Shown here in pieces: positions 37,543-46,868 of a stretch of 56,633 nt of DNA. Origin of the DNA: Desulfobacterales bacterium. GTDB lineage: Bacteria > Desulfobacterota > Desulfobacteria > Desulfobacterales > JAHDSC01. The position numbers were made by a program, and so were the translations under genes. The stretch is taken from positions 1 to 56,633 of the forward strand of contig JAFGES010000074.1 in NCBI GenBank assembly GCA_016931455.1, written 5' to 3'. Below the pieces are notes generated by a model. That model was not told the origin of the DNA. It worked only from the letters and a program-made list of their open reading frames with translations, and did no database searches. The first letter of the stretch is position 1, and the number at the start of each line of letters is the position of its first letter.

Positions 37543-38013
37543 ATGAGTTTATCGTTTACAGTGAATAATTCTCAACTATCCAAGACCACGGAGCTGGCCA
37601 CTTTTTATATCGGAGAAGCACTTTGCGGCATCGATATCTTAAAAGTGCAGGAAATAAACAAGGTTACCAATCTGACCAGGGTTCCCCAAGCGCCGGAATA
37701 TGTATCAGGAATATTAAACTTACGCGGTAGCATTGTCACGATTATTGATATCGGCAGGAAGATGGGCCTTGAACCCTTGGAAGATATTGAACAAAGTCGA
37801 ATCATTATTGTCAAATTTGAAAATGAGTATGTCGGTTTGCTGGTAGATCGTATTGCCGATATCGAAGTTGCTGAAGCAGATAAAATATCTCCGACGCCTT
37901 CTTCCGTCAAAGGCGTAGATGAAAAATTTTTCAAAGGAGTACTGCGAACCGAAAGAGATCTGATTTTAATATTGGATGTTAAAGAAGTTCTAAAAGTCGA
38001 TGAATCTGATTAA
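37543..38013 (+). CDS. cheW: CheW adaptor protein
   Basis: A 156-residue CheW that links receptors to CheA. Typical segments are FYIGEALCGIDILKVQEI, VPQAPEYVSGILNLRGSIVTIIDI and LLVDRIADI. It is a single domain of normal length, in addition to the two CheW-like domains within CheA. It lies 35 bases after the second receptor and 61 bases before cheB. Confidence 0.95.
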   Translation: MSLSFTVNNSQLSKTTELATFYIGEALCGIDILKVQEINKVTNLTRVPQAPEYVSGILNLRGSIVTIIDIGRKMGLEPLEDIEQSRIIIVKFENEYVGLLVDRIADIEVAEADKISPTPSSVKGVDEKFFKGVLRTERDLILILDVKEVLKVDESD

Positions 38014-38074
38014 TGGTTTGGGATGAATTTAAATCTTAAAGCATAGTTAACCCATACAATCAGTTGATAATCTA

Positions 38075-39190
38075 ATGGTCCAAGACGCAAAACTCAGAGT
38101 TCTAGTGGTTGACGATACGGTGATATATAGAAAAATTCTCAGTGAGATTCTGACCGATATGCCTGGTGTGGAGGTTGTCGGCACGGCGTGTAACGGTAGG
38201 CTTGCTCTGTCTAAAATGATTTCTGTTAAAGTGGATCTTGTCACGATTGATATTGACATGCCTGAAATGAACGGGCTGGAATTTTTAAAATGTATGAAAA
38301 CTCAGTGGCCGGAGATAGGTGCTGTGATGGTTAGTTCACTTACCCGCAAAGGGGGTGAGATGACCATGAAGGCTCTTGAATTAGGTGCTTTTGATTTTAT
38401 TGCCAAGCCACAGCAAGCAACTCCGGAAGAAAACAGAATTTTTCTGAAAAACAGCTTTGTTACGCTCCTAAAAGCATTTGCCAGACAAAGGGAAGTCAAA
38501 TTGCTGCTGAAAGGTACATCTATTCATGCGAATTTCAGAAAATTCGATGATAAGCAAAGTAATCCGACTGAGTCTGCTTACGGTATTGAAAAAGTTCGCC
38601 GACCTAGAAGGATGAGGTCTGAAATTGTGGGTATCGGTATTTCCACCGGCGGTCCCAAAGCCTTGACGAGGATGTTGCCCCGCCTTCCGTCGACTTTAAA
38701 TGTTCCGATAGTAATTGTTCAACACATGCCGCCTGTTTTTACCCAAACACTTGCAAAGTATCTAAATGAGAGATGCTCTCTGGAAGTAAAAGAAGCAGTT
38801 GACGGCCAAAAATTATTGCCGAATATGGTGCTGATTGCCCCAGGTGGAAAGCAAATGAAGATTGAATCTGAAAAAAAGAATAACCGAATCGTTCGAATCA
38901 TGGACGATCCACCTGAAAATAACTGCAAACCCTCAGTCGATTATTTGTTTCGATCCATAGCTCATTATTACCCGGGACGGGCAACAGGCGTGATTATGAC
39001 CGGGATGGGATCCGACGGTGTGGCGGGCTTAAAATTGATGAAGCGTACCGGATGTAGAATTATTGCTCAAGATAAGGCAAGCAGCGTTGTTTATGGGATG
39101 CCTTGTGAAGCTGTTCAGGCAGGTATTGTTGATATCGTTTCACCTCTGGATCTAATTGCGAAAGAAATTTTAAGAACCGTTAACGATTAG
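38075..39190 (+). CDS. cheB: CheB protein-glutamate methylesterase
   Basis: A 371-residue CheB. The receiver domain (about 1-125) has Asp59 in TIDIDMPEMNG. After a linker, the methylesterase domain (about 180-371) keeps the catalytic Ser in GISTGGP, His in QHMPPVF and Asp in GMGSDGV. It demethylates or deamidates receptor glutamates when phosphorylated by CheA. It is followed 68 bases later by cheR, the opposing enzyme. Confidence 0.96.
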   Translation: MVQDAKLRVLVVDDTVIYRKILSEILTDMPGVEVVGTACNGRLALSKMISVKVDLVTIDIDMPEMNGLEFLKCMKTQWPEIGAVMVSSLTRKGGEMTMKALELGAFDFIAKPQQATPEENRIFLKNSFVTLLKAFARQREVKLLLKGTSIHANFRKFDDKQSNPTESAYGIEKVRRPRRMRSEIVGIGISTGGPKALTRMLPRLPSTLNVPIVIVQHMPPVFTQTLAKYLNERCSLEVKEAVDGQKLLPNMVLIAPGGKQMKIESEKKNNRIVRIMDDPPENNCKPSVDYLFRSIAHYYPGRATGVIMTGMGSDGVAGLKLMKRTGCRIIAQDKASSVVYGMPCEAVQAGIVDIVSPLDLIAKEILRTVND

Positions 39191-39258
39191 TTGATTTTTA
39201 TCTCGCAACTTTGAGGCGATATAATAAAAACAGTTAAATCCTTTGAAGATAATCAAGA

Positions 39259-40101
39259 ATGAAAAAAATAACTACCGATGAAATAAATCTTATCTCTAAA
39301 TACATTTATGATATCTCAGGGATTTACATCGATCAAAAAAAAACATATTTAATCGAAAGCAGACTCAGCAGCATCGCCGAAGCGCTTAATTGCACATCTT
39401 ACATTGAGTTTTATTGTAAGGCCAAGTCTGATCCGACCCTTCGAATCAAGAATATGATTATCAATGCCATAACCACTCACGAAACTTTTTTTTTTAGAGA
39501 CAGCCAGCTCTTTGAAATGATGGCTGATAAAATTTTGCCTGATTTGATCGATAGAAAAGCTGCTGATAGTTCAAAATTTCTGCCTTTAAACATTCGTATC
39601 TGGAGCGCCGCATGTTCTACGGGGCAGGAAGTTTACAGCATTGCCATTGTTTTAAAGGAGGTTGTGTCCAATATAAACAAATTCAACATCCGAATTCTTG
39701 GTACCGACATATCCGACAAAGCCATTGTGCAAGCGAGTGCTGGAGAATATAATAAATTTGAAATCGAACGGGGTCTTTCCGATAGGAGGTTGAACCGATA
39801 TTTTAATTTCAACGGCCAAGTATGGAAAATCGAAGATGAAATTCGATCCATGGTAACCTTCAAAAAACATAATCTCTTGGACCCCTTTGATAAAATGGAT
39901 AAGTTTGACATTGTATTTTGTCGAAATGCAGCCATCTATTTCAACATGAAGGATCGGATAAGTCTATTTAATAAGATCGCTGATATACTGGAACCCGGGG
40001 GTTATTTGATTATTGGTTCTTCTGAGCATTTGATCGGTATCGGTTCACGATTTGAATCCAAAAAATATTTGAAGTCGGTATGTTATCAATTAAGAGTTTG
40101 A
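39259..40101 (+). CDS. cheR: CheR chemotaxis methyltransferase
   Basis: A 280-residue SAM-dependent methyltransferase for receptor glutamates. N-terminal helices (about 1-75) are followed by a Rossmann domain with TTHETFFFRD, WSAACSTGQEVYS and LGTDIS. The motif usually written CRNVLIYF reads CRNAAIYFN here. It is the last gene of the chemotaxis run. No TPR or other extension is present. Confidence 0.95.
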   Translation: MKKITTDEINLISKYIYDISGIYIDQKKTYLIESRLSSIAEALNCTSYIEFYCKAKSDPTLRIKNMIINAITTHETFFFRDSQLFEMMADKILPDLIDRKAADSSKFLPLNIRIWSAACSTGQEVYSIAIVLKEVVSNINKFNIRILGTDISDKAIVQASAGEYNKFEIERGLSDRRLNRYFNFNGQVWKIEDEIRSMVTFKKHNLLDPFDKMDKFDIVFCRNAAIYFNMKDRISLFNKIADILEPGGYLIIGSSEHLIGIGSRFESKKYLKSVCYQLRV

Positions 40102-40555
40102 AATTTAATAAATTTTTCCTCTAATCGCCAATCTGATTCTTTTCGCATAAAACCTCACAAAAGCAATATTTAAAAGATGTTCCAAAAATTAACCGGGCCG
40201 ATTATAATGAACACCGGTGCTAAAAAAATCGTAAACAGCTCACATGTTGCAGGATAATTTAATTTGAACCTAACAACGTGGCGCCACATATTTAACAGTA
40301 TCTAATAATTATATTAAAAATGGAAATTTAACAGATAATTGTGCAAAGTAAAAAAATATTTTATTGAGCAAAAATTATACTAAATTGAAATTGAAAATAT
40401 AAAATAAAAGAAACCATATGAAAAAATAGATTAGTTTCCTAATGTTAGAATAACATAATGAAATAATACATCTTGACATGCTTAAAAATAAATATATAAT
40501 GATGAAAAATTAACATTAAATATATCAGCATTTGTCTTAAGAAACGGAAGGGGTT
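40102..40555. other. AT-rich non-coding spacer between cheR and korD
   Basis: A 454-base stretch without a credible gene; short reading frames here lack RBS and family features. It contains two short palindromes, CACCGGTG (40212-40219) and GTGGCGCCAC (40278-40287). An ATTAG/CTAAT inverted repeat (40430-40443) lies about 30 bases upstream of the kor promoter, where an operator could sit. I see no convincing rho-independent terminator after cheR. Confidence 0.6.
40473..40500 (+). promoter_or_regulatory. Consensus sigma-70 promoter of the kor-hdr operon
   Basis: TTGACA (40473-40478), a 16-base spacer and TATAAT (40495-40500): both hexamers match consensus exactly, with a spacer one base short of optimal. 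Transcription would start near 40507, 49 bases before korD. This predicts strong, largely constitutive expression unless a repressor acts, for example at the inverted repeat 40430-40443. Confidence 0.75.
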
Positions 40556-40897
40556 ATGGAATTTTGGCGGGTTCCACTGGATGTGGATGAAATACAAATT
40601 ACACGGGGTATTGTGTATATTATAGAAAATCGCTGCAAAGGTTGCGGATATTGTATTCAGTTCTGTCCACGACAAATTTTGGAATTTTCACCCAAGTTTA
40701 ATCAGAAGGGTTATCATCCGCCGGTGGTGAAAAATTCCGATGATTGTGTAAACTGCCATTACTGTGAAATTATATGCCCGGAATTTGCTATATATTCCGT
40801 TGAAGTCTCTGATGAACTCTCTGACTCGTATAATGAGATAGGGGATGATAATGAATTCAATGAGGAAGTGAATGGAAAAAGCAATCCTCACAGGTAA
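40556..40897 (+). CDS. korD: 2-oxoglutarate:ferredoxin oxidoreductase delta (ferredoxin) subunit
   Basis: A 113-residue 2x[4Fe-4S] ferredoxin. The motifs are CKGCGYCIQFCP and CVNCHYCEIICP, followed by an acidic C-terminal tail. GGAAGGGG precedes the ATG. It overlaps korA by 26 bases. In this enzyme family it carries electrons between the thiamine subunit cluster and external ferredoxin; here the downstream Hdr proteins are possible partners. Confidence 0.9.
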   Translation: MEFWRVPLDVDEIQITRGIVYIIENRCKGCGYCIQFCPRQILEFSPKFNQKGYHPPVVKNSDDCVNCHYCEIICPEFAIYSVEVSDELSDSYNEIGDDNEFNEEVNGKSNPHR

Positions 40898-42017
40898 ATA
40901 CTATATGACAGGTGACGTTGCTTGCGCTGAAGGAGCACTGGCGGCGGGTTGCCGTTTTTTCGGCGGATATCCTATAACTCCGGCCACTGAGATTGCCGAA
41001 CGCATGGCGGTAAGGCTCCCGGAAGTCGGTGGAACTTTCATTCAAATGGAAGACGAAATCGCTGCGATGGCCACTGTGCTAGGTGCCTCTTGGGCGGGTG
41101 TCAAGAGTATGACGGCTACCTCCGGCCCGGGTTTTAGCCTGATGATGGAAAATATCGGATTGGGGATCTGTACGGAAACTCCGTGCGTTGTGGTAAACGT
41201 GCAGCGCGGTGGTCCTTCCACGGGCCTGCCGACACAAAGTGCTCAGGGGGATATGATGCAAGCACGGTGGGGTTCACATGGCCATTATGAGATCATTGCG
41301 CTTGCCCCTTCCTCTCCTCAGGAAATTTTTTATCAGACGATCACCGCCTTTAATCTGAGCGAAACTTACCGTCTGCCGGTTTTGATAATGAGTGACGAAA
41401 TTATCGGTCATATGAGTGAACGGGTGGTTATCCCGGATAAAAAGGACATTAAAACATTGTGTAGACCCAAGCCCAAGGGTAGGAAAGATCGATTTAAGCT
41501 TTATGAACCCGGGCCCAATGGAGTAGCTGCCATGCCTGCGGCCGGTGAAGGCTATAACGTGCATGTCACCGGTCTTACCCATGATGAAAAAGGTTATCCG
41601 ATTTTGACGGTAGAAACACAGATGGAAATGATCACCCGTCTGACAGCCAAAATTTCTAAGAATTTAAACGATATTATCCAAACGGAACCTTATTTTCTGG
41701 ATGATGCCGAAATGGTCCTCATATCTTACGGCGTTTCCGCTCGAACAAGCCTGGCTGCCGTTGACATCGCCCGCAAGCAGGGAATTAAAGTAGGACTTTT
41801 GCGTTTGATTACCGTTTGGCCTTTTCCGGAGGAGCAGATTTGTGAATTGGCGGAAAGGGTTAAAAGATTTATAACCGTGGAAATTAACATGGGGCAAATC
41901 CATCGCGAAGTTCAGCGTTGTGTTGGTGGAAAAGCACCGGTTTCCTTGGTCGGACACCCGGGTGGTACAATTATTCCTCCGGATCGAGTTGTCGAAAAGT
42001 TAAAGGAGGCCTTTTGA
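40872..42017 (+). CDS. korA: 2-oxoglutarate:ferredoxin oxidoreductase alpha subunit
   Basis: A 381-residue subunit of the pyruvate/2-oxoacid:ferredoxin oxidoreductase family. It has the N-terminal pyrimidine-binding domain (GYPITPATEIAE near 40, QMEDEIAAMATVLGAS near 60) and the transketolase-C-like domain (about 265-381). The order D-A-B-C with a fused alpha subunit fits 2-oxoglutarate or branched-chain 2-oxoacid specificity; KorA is the closest family, but substrate is not proven by sequence. It ends 3 bases before korB. Confidence 0.9.
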   Translation: MEKAILTGKYYMTGDVACAEGALAAGCRFFGGYPITPATEIAERMAVRLPEVGGTFIQMEDEIAAMATVLGASWAGVKSMTATSGPGFSLMMENIGLGICTETPCVVVNVQRGGPSTGLPTQSAQGDMMQARWGSHGHYEIIALAPSSPQEIFYQTITAFNLSETYRLPVLIMSDEIIGHMSERVVIPDKKDIKTLCRPKPKGRKDRFKLYEPGPNGVAAMPAAGEGYNVHVTGLTHDEKGYPILTVETQMEMITRLTAKISKNLNDIIQTEPYFLDDAEMVLISYGVSARTSLAAVDIARKQGIKVGLLRLITVWPFPEEQICELAERVKRFITVEINMGQIHREVQRCVGGKAPVSLVGHPGGTIIPPDRVVEKLKEAF

Positions 42018-42020
42018 ATC

Positions 42021-42869
42021 ATGGCGGATAAATTGCGTGCAGCCAAGAAACAACCCGACCATCCATTGGATGATCTTCTGCGCAGAGATCGAATCCCTCA
42101 TATCTGGTGTCCGGGATGCGGAATTGGAACCGCTTTTTCTTCATGCTTGAATGCAATCAAAAGCAGCGGTCTTGAACGTAAAAATGTAGTGATGGTTTCG
42201 GGAATCGGTTGCTCGGGGCGTGCTGCCGGCTATGTCAATCTGGATTCATTTCATACTACCCACGGTCGGGCTATTCCATTTGCTACCGGGTTGAAACTGG
42301 GTAACCCGGATCTTAACGTCATCGTGTTCAGCGGTGACGGCGATTTATTTGCTATCGGTGGAAACCATTTGATTCATGCCGCCAGGCGCAATATGGACAT
42401 GACGGTAATTTGTGTGAATAATCTCAATTACGGCATGACCGGTGGGCAGGTGGCAGCCACAACCCCGAACATGGCCAAGACAACCACAACGCCGCGGGGA
42501 AATCCGGAGACACCTTTTAATCTCCCCCATATTGCCTATGCAGCCGGAGCGACTTTTGTGGCCAGATGGACGATATTAAACACCCGTGAGATTACTAAAT
42601 CAATAGAAGAAGCCTTGTTAAAAAAAGGATTTTCCTTCATCGAAGTCCTTTCTCCTTGTCCCATAAATTATGGGCGGCGCAACAAGGAATCATCTCAGGA
42701 TACGCTGAAATTATATCAGGAGAAGACGATTATCAAAAATGGTGCCCATCCATCCGAAATCGATATTGATCCGGAAAAAGGCATTATTTTGGGCAAATTT
42801 GTCGATTTGCAGCAGCCGACATATATTGAAAAGTATGATAAAATTTGCCGAAGTCTGATGAATCATTAA
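42021..42869 (+). CDS. korB: 2-oxoglutarate:ferredoxin oxidoreductase beta (TPP) subunit
   Basis: A 282-residue thiamine diphosphate subunit with a proximal [4Fe-4S] cluster. The TPP motif starts at GDGDLFAIG and ends at the NN of CVNNLNYG. The cluster Cys pair is visible in WCPGCGIGTA. It catalyses oxidative decarboxylation of the 2-oxoacid to acyl-CoA, or the reverse carboxylation, depending on metabolism. Confidence 0.93.
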   Translation: MADKLRAAKKQPDHPLDDLLRRDRIPHIWCPGCGIGTAFSSCLNAIKSSGLERKNVVMVSGIGCSGRAAGYVNLDSFHTTHGRAIPFATGLKLGNPDLNVIVFSGDGDLFAIGGNHLIHAARRNMDMTVICVNNLNYGMTGGQVAATTPNMAKTTTTPRGNPETPFNLPHIAYAAGATFVARWTILNTREITKSIEEALLKKGFSFIEVLSPCPINYGRRNKESSQDTLKLYQEKTIIKNGAHPSEIDIDPEKGIILGKFVDLQQPTYIEKYDKICRSLMNH

Positions 42870-42897
42870 CACAGGCTGTTAAATTAGGTTTAAATAT

Positions 42898-43503
42898 ATG
42901 ATCAATGCGCAAGATGAACATCGTAGAACAAAAGAAATTATCCTGACGGGTTTTGGTGGACAGGGAATTATTCTGGCCGGACGGATCCTTGGAGAGGCAG
43001 CTGCTTTAGGTGATCACCGCGAAAGTACGTTTATCCAGTCCTATGGCCCGGAATCCCGCGGGGGTGCGTGCAGTGCTCAGGTCATTGTTTCAGATGATAT
43101 TATCCATTACCCCTATGTCAAACACCCGGATATTCTGATATGCATGTCTCAGGTAGGGTATGAAAAGTTTATCGGGACAATGAAACCCAACGGAATTCTG
43201 CTGATTGATCAGGATCTGGTTCACCCGCGAAGTAAGAAACAAGATTTTTTTTCAATCCCGGCTACGCGAATGGCCGAAGAATTAGGGCATAAAATGATGG
43301 CCAATATTATTATGCTCGGCTTTTTAACCGCCGTTACGAAAGTGGTGTCCTTGAGTGCAGCCCAAAAAGCGGTTTCAAAATCAGTACCGGAAGGTACAAA
43401 AGAAATCAACATTCATGCTTTTAATAGAGGATGTGATTATGGTCAGGCGAAGCTCAAGGGACGGGCAAAAAAAGCGATCGGTCAAACAGGAGCCATTTTA
43501 TGA
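42898..43503 (+). CDS. korC: 2-oxoglutarate:ferredoxin oxidoreductase gamma subunit
   Basis: A 201-residue gamma-domain subunit. Family features are TGFGGQGIILAGRILGEAA near residue 17 and the segment QSYGPESRGGACSAQVI near 45. It is the last Kor subunit. Its stop overlaps the start of the following HdrA/GltD gene by 4 bases (ATGA), which ties the Kor and Hdr parts into one translational unit. Confidence 0.92.
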   Translation: MINAQDEHRRTKEIILTGFGGQGIILAGRILGEAAALGDHRESTFIQSYGPESRGGACSAQVIVSDDIIHYPYVKHPDILICMSQVGYEKFIGTMKPNGILLIDQDLVHPRSKKQDFFSIPATRMAEELGHKMMANIIMLGFLTAVTKVVSLSAAQKAVSKSVPEGTKEINIHAFNRGCDYGQAKLKGRAKKAIGQTGAIL

Positions 43504-46500
43504 AACATCCGAAAGATCGGCTTCATAAAGTTATTGTCATTGGTGCAACACCTGCGGGAATTACGGCGACCAATAAGCTGGGGGAACTCGGCATTCCCGT
43601 CACCCTTATAGATTCCGATACGGATTTGGACTGGAAACTTTCGCAAAGCGATTGGAAATTAAAATCGGGTGTGCCCTTTAATCATGCACATCGACCAGGG
43701 CTTTTAAGAATCATGCGTAACCCTGGAATCCAATGCGTTATGCCGGCTGAAATTACCTCTATCAAGCATACGCCTCAGGGATTTAGAGTCGGTCTGAATA
43801 AGCTGCAGACATTTGTTGATTCAGAGCGTTGTACCCTTTGCGGCCGTTGTGTCGAAATCTGTCCGGTATCAATCAATGAATTAGAAAAAGCGGTTAAAAT
43901 TAATAGTCGACGAAGTCTACCCGGACGTCCTTTTATTGATAAACGGAAGCAACCCCTTTGCCAGGCCGATTGTCCACTCGGTGTGAACGTACAGGGTTAT
44001 ATTGCGCTAGCAAAAGCGGGTCGATTTAAAGAAGCTTTGGAGCTGATACGCAAAGATAACGTTTTGCCTGGAATATGCGGTCGCGTTTGTACGCATCCGT
44101 GTGAGAATGCATGCCGCAGGGGCGAACTCGATGAAACGGTTGCCATCAGAGATATCAAGCGGTTTGTTGCCGATTATGAACTTTCACACCCGGAAGAGTC
44201 CAAACTGCCGAATATTGATCGGAAGACGAAAAAGATTGCCGTCATCGGCTCCGGGCCTGCCGGTTTAGCGGCTGCAGCAGACCTGGCCAAGCACGGCTAC
44301 CGGGTAACTGTTTTTGAAAAGGAAAGCATGATCGGTGGGTTGCTTCGTTATGGTATCGGTCCCTATCGGCTTCCCAGAAATATTCTCGATGTTGAAATCG
44401 AATATATATCCAAATTAGGAGTGAAATTTATTACCTCACGGTTTGTCGATCTGTCCAAAGACATTTCCGAACTTAAAAAAGATTTTGATGCCGTCATTCT
44501 GACTGCCGGAACATGGGCTGACGGTATGCTGGGTGCTCCGGGAGAAAAATTGTCGGCGGTTGAAGGCTGTCTATCTTTTTTACGCAGATTTTATCGTGAT
44601 GAAATCAAGGAATTAAACGGGAAGACAGCAGTGATCGGCGGGGGTGATTCCGCCATTGATGCCGCTCGTTGCCTGGTTCGATTAGGTGTGACCCCAACGA
44701 TTTTATACCGTCGGCGCCTGCAGGATATGCCGGCTGATTTTACTGAAATCAGGGCGGCGCAAGAAGAGGGTATTGAGATCAAAGACTGTACTCAGGTCGT
44801 CGGGTTTATAGAAAAAGACGGCAAACTGGATCGGTTGCAATGTATGCCCACCCAACCGGGTAAACCGGATGCACGGGGAATCCCTTCGCCGGTTATATTG
44901 CCCGGCAGCATACCCTTTGATCTTCAGTTTGAACGGGCGATTGTCGCAATCGGTCAGACCGGAGCGTTTAAGAATATTTGTCCCGAATATGAATTAAACA
45001 TCACTGATCAAGGCCTTATCGCGGTGGATGAATGTATGCGCACCCATATGCCGGCAGTCTATGCGGCAGGGGATGCGGTTTCAGGCCCGTCTACCGTGGT
45101 TGAAGCCATGGCCTCCGGTAGAGCCGTTGCATGCCGGGTTCATAAGGATCTTCATCCGGCGCAGGAATGGAATCTGCCAACCGTAAGACCGATGGATAAA
45201 GAATTTCCTGAAATTCCAAAAGACATCCCATCGCTGGCGCGGCCGACCATGCCCGAAATGCAGCCGACGGTTCGGCGAAATAATTTTTCGGAAGTCGCCT
45301 TAGGATTTACTGAAACCCAGGTAATTTCCGAAGCCGAACGCTGCCTGCAATGCGGCGTTTGTTCCGAATGCCTTCAGTGCGTTGAAGTTTGTGAGGCAAT
45401 CGGCGCAATAAACCATCGGCAATCGGTTGAGAGCAGCATTGAACATGCAGGAGCGATTATTATCGCAGACCCGGACATAGCACTTCCGATCAAGGGGGAG
45501 GATGTTATCCGGGCCTACGGTCCTAAAGCCGCCAAATCAGATCTTAACGCTATGATTCTGAGGGGTTTTGCTGCAGCGGCAAAGGCCATGACTTTGTTGG
45601 GAGAAACATCACAACGCCTAAAAGGGCACGGAATTTCTTTTTCCCCTCCTGATCCGGGACTTTCGCCTGAAATTAGACTCGGAGTTTTTGTTTGCCGATG
45701 CAATGATTCGGTCGGTTGGCTTGAACGTATGAGTGAATATGCAGAGAATCTGAAGTCACGCGTGGATGTCGTTCATGCTCAAACCTTATCCGCAGCTTGT
45801 TTACCTGAAAGTTCGGCCGGAATTTTGAGAATCATTCGTGAAAAAGGGATCACCCGGGTCGTCCTTGCCGCTTGTGTATGTTGTCCGTTGAATTTCGTCT
45901 GCAGTGCCTGCACGCAGCAGCGAAGTCGACTCAAAGATGCCCTGTTTACCGGTACGGGAATCAGTCGTTCGATGGTCGAAACATGCAATATAAGGGGTGA
46001 AGCCCTAAGAATTATCAAGCAGGATGCCGGCAGAGCATTTAGTAGATTTACCGGTATGATGGAGCGTTCGATCTCAAGGGCTAAAAAATTAAAACCGCTG
46101 CCTTCACCGGCACGAAATTATAATTTTGCCACAGCGGTTATCGGTGCGTCTGAAGCGGCAATTCACAGCGCTGTGACCCTGGCGGAATCGGGTTTTGAAG
46201 TTTTTGTTTTCGATGCCTCCGACCCGTCATTATCGCAAGTACCTGATCATCCGAATATTCACAACTTTCAGGGTACCACGGTTAAGGAGTTAAGCGGTAC
46301 GTTGGGTGATTTTCAGGTTGTTGTTGAATCGAGCGATTTTAAGCAGGCGATACCGGTCGGCGCCGTTATTTTAAGCGAAAAATCAAGAAAAAATATTCAG
46401 TACATCCATCAGGAAGAACTTCCCGGCCACTTTATAAAATCTTCGCTCCAGAAAGAAGGGGTCACGGGTATTCCCTTCTTTTATCCCGGGTCTACGGCCA

Positions 46501-46868
46501 TTGCCGGTCTTTATCTGGCGGATCCGCCCGGTATCAGCGTTTCTAAAAAACAGAAAGGCGCTGCGGCTGCCGTCCTGACCGCGACGGTTATGCCCCGTGG
46601 ACCGCGGCAGAGTAAGGGTTTTACGGTTGTAGTAGATGCAACGTTATGCCGCGGATGTGGACGCTGTATTCAAGTCTGCCCATATCAGGCGGTTACTTTG
46701 AAGCGCAATGAGATCGGCGGATGGAATGCTTCTGTGGATGAAGCCTTGTGCAAGGGATGTGGTAATTGTATTTCCGTCTGTCCTTCAAATGCAGCGGACA
46801 GCCCTTATCGTAATCAGGCGTTTCTTGAGCAGATGCTTGAGGAAGTTTTAGAAGGAAAAAATGAATAA
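43500..46868 (+). CDS. Composite HdrA-like/GltD-like iron-sulfur flavoprotein
   Basis: A 1122-residue protein of unusual architecture. Residues 1-100 are a dinucleotide fold (VIVIGATPAGITA). A ferredoxin motif (CTLCGRCVEICP) follows, then a GltD/NfnB-like module (about 145-560) with its Cys-rich Fe-S segment (CQADCPLGVNVQ, CGRVCTHPCENAC) and two dinucleotide motifs (VIGSGPAGLAAA, VIGGGDSAIDAA). Next is a Cys cluster (CLQCGVCSECLQCVEVC). Beyond about residue 720 it resembles an HdrA N-terminal domain plus a second, degenerate flavin fold. Two ferredoxin motifs (CRGCGRCIQVCP, CKGCGNCISVCP) close it. Likely role: NAD(P)H-linked electron branching within a Kor-Hdr complex. It overlaps korC by 4 and the next gene by 8 bases. 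Confidence 0.8.
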   Translation: MKHPKDRLHKVIVIGATPAGITATNKLGELGIPVTLIDSDTDLDWKLSQSDWKLKSGVPFNHAHRPGLLRIMRNPGIQCVMPAEITSIKHTPQGFRVGLNKLQTFVDSERCTLCGRCVEICPVSINELEKAVKINSRRSLPGRPFIDKRKQPLCQADCPLGVNVQGYIALAKAGRFKEALELIRKDNVLPGICGRVCTHPCENACRRGELDETVAIRDIKRFVADYELSHPEESKLPNIDRKTKKIAVIGSGPAGLAAAADLAKHGYRVTVFEKESMIGGLLRYGIGPYRLPRNILDVEIEYISKLGVKFITSRFVDLSKDISELKKDFDAVILTAGTWADGMLGAPGEKLSAVEGCLSFLRRFYRDEIKELNGKTAVIGGGDSAIDAARCLVRLGVTPTILYRRRLQDMPADFTEIRAAQEEGIEIKDCTQVVGFIEKDGKLDRLQCMPTQPGKPDARGIPSPVILPGSIPFDLQFERAIVAIGQTGAFKNICPEYELNITDQGLIAVDECMRTHMPAVYAAGDAVSGPSTVVEAMASGRAVACRVHKDLHPAQEWNLPTVRPMDKEFPEIPKDIPSLARPTMPEMQPTVRRNNFSEVALGFTETQVISEAERCLQCGVCSECLQCVEVCEAIGAINHRQSVESSIEHAGAIIIADPDIALPIKGEDVIRAYGPKAAKSDLNAMILRGFAAAAKAMTLLGETSQRLKGHGISFSPPDPGLSPEIRLGVFVCRCNDSVGWLERMSEYAENLKSRVDVVHAQTLSAACLPESSAGILRIIREKGITRVVLAACVCCPLNFVCSACTQQRSRLKDALFTGTGISRSMVETCNIRGEALRIIKQDAGRAFSRFTGMMERSISRAKKLKPLPSPARNYNFATAVIGASEAAIHSAVTLAESGFEVFVFDASDPSLSQVPDHPNIHNFQGTTVKELSGTLGDFQVVVESSDFKQAIPVGAVILSEKSRKNIQYIHQEELPGHFIKSSLQKEGVTGIPFFYPGSTAIAGLYLADPPGISVSKKQKGAAAAVLTATVMPRGPRQSKGFTVVVDATLCRGCGRCIQVCPYQAVTLKRNEIGGWNASVDEALCKGCGNCISVCPSNAADSPYRNQAFLEQMLEEVLEGKNE

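Noticed and set aside
40278-40287. GTGGCGCCAC as a terminator after cheR
   Set aside because: The palindrome has no usable loop and no T-run, and it lies 180 bases past the gene.
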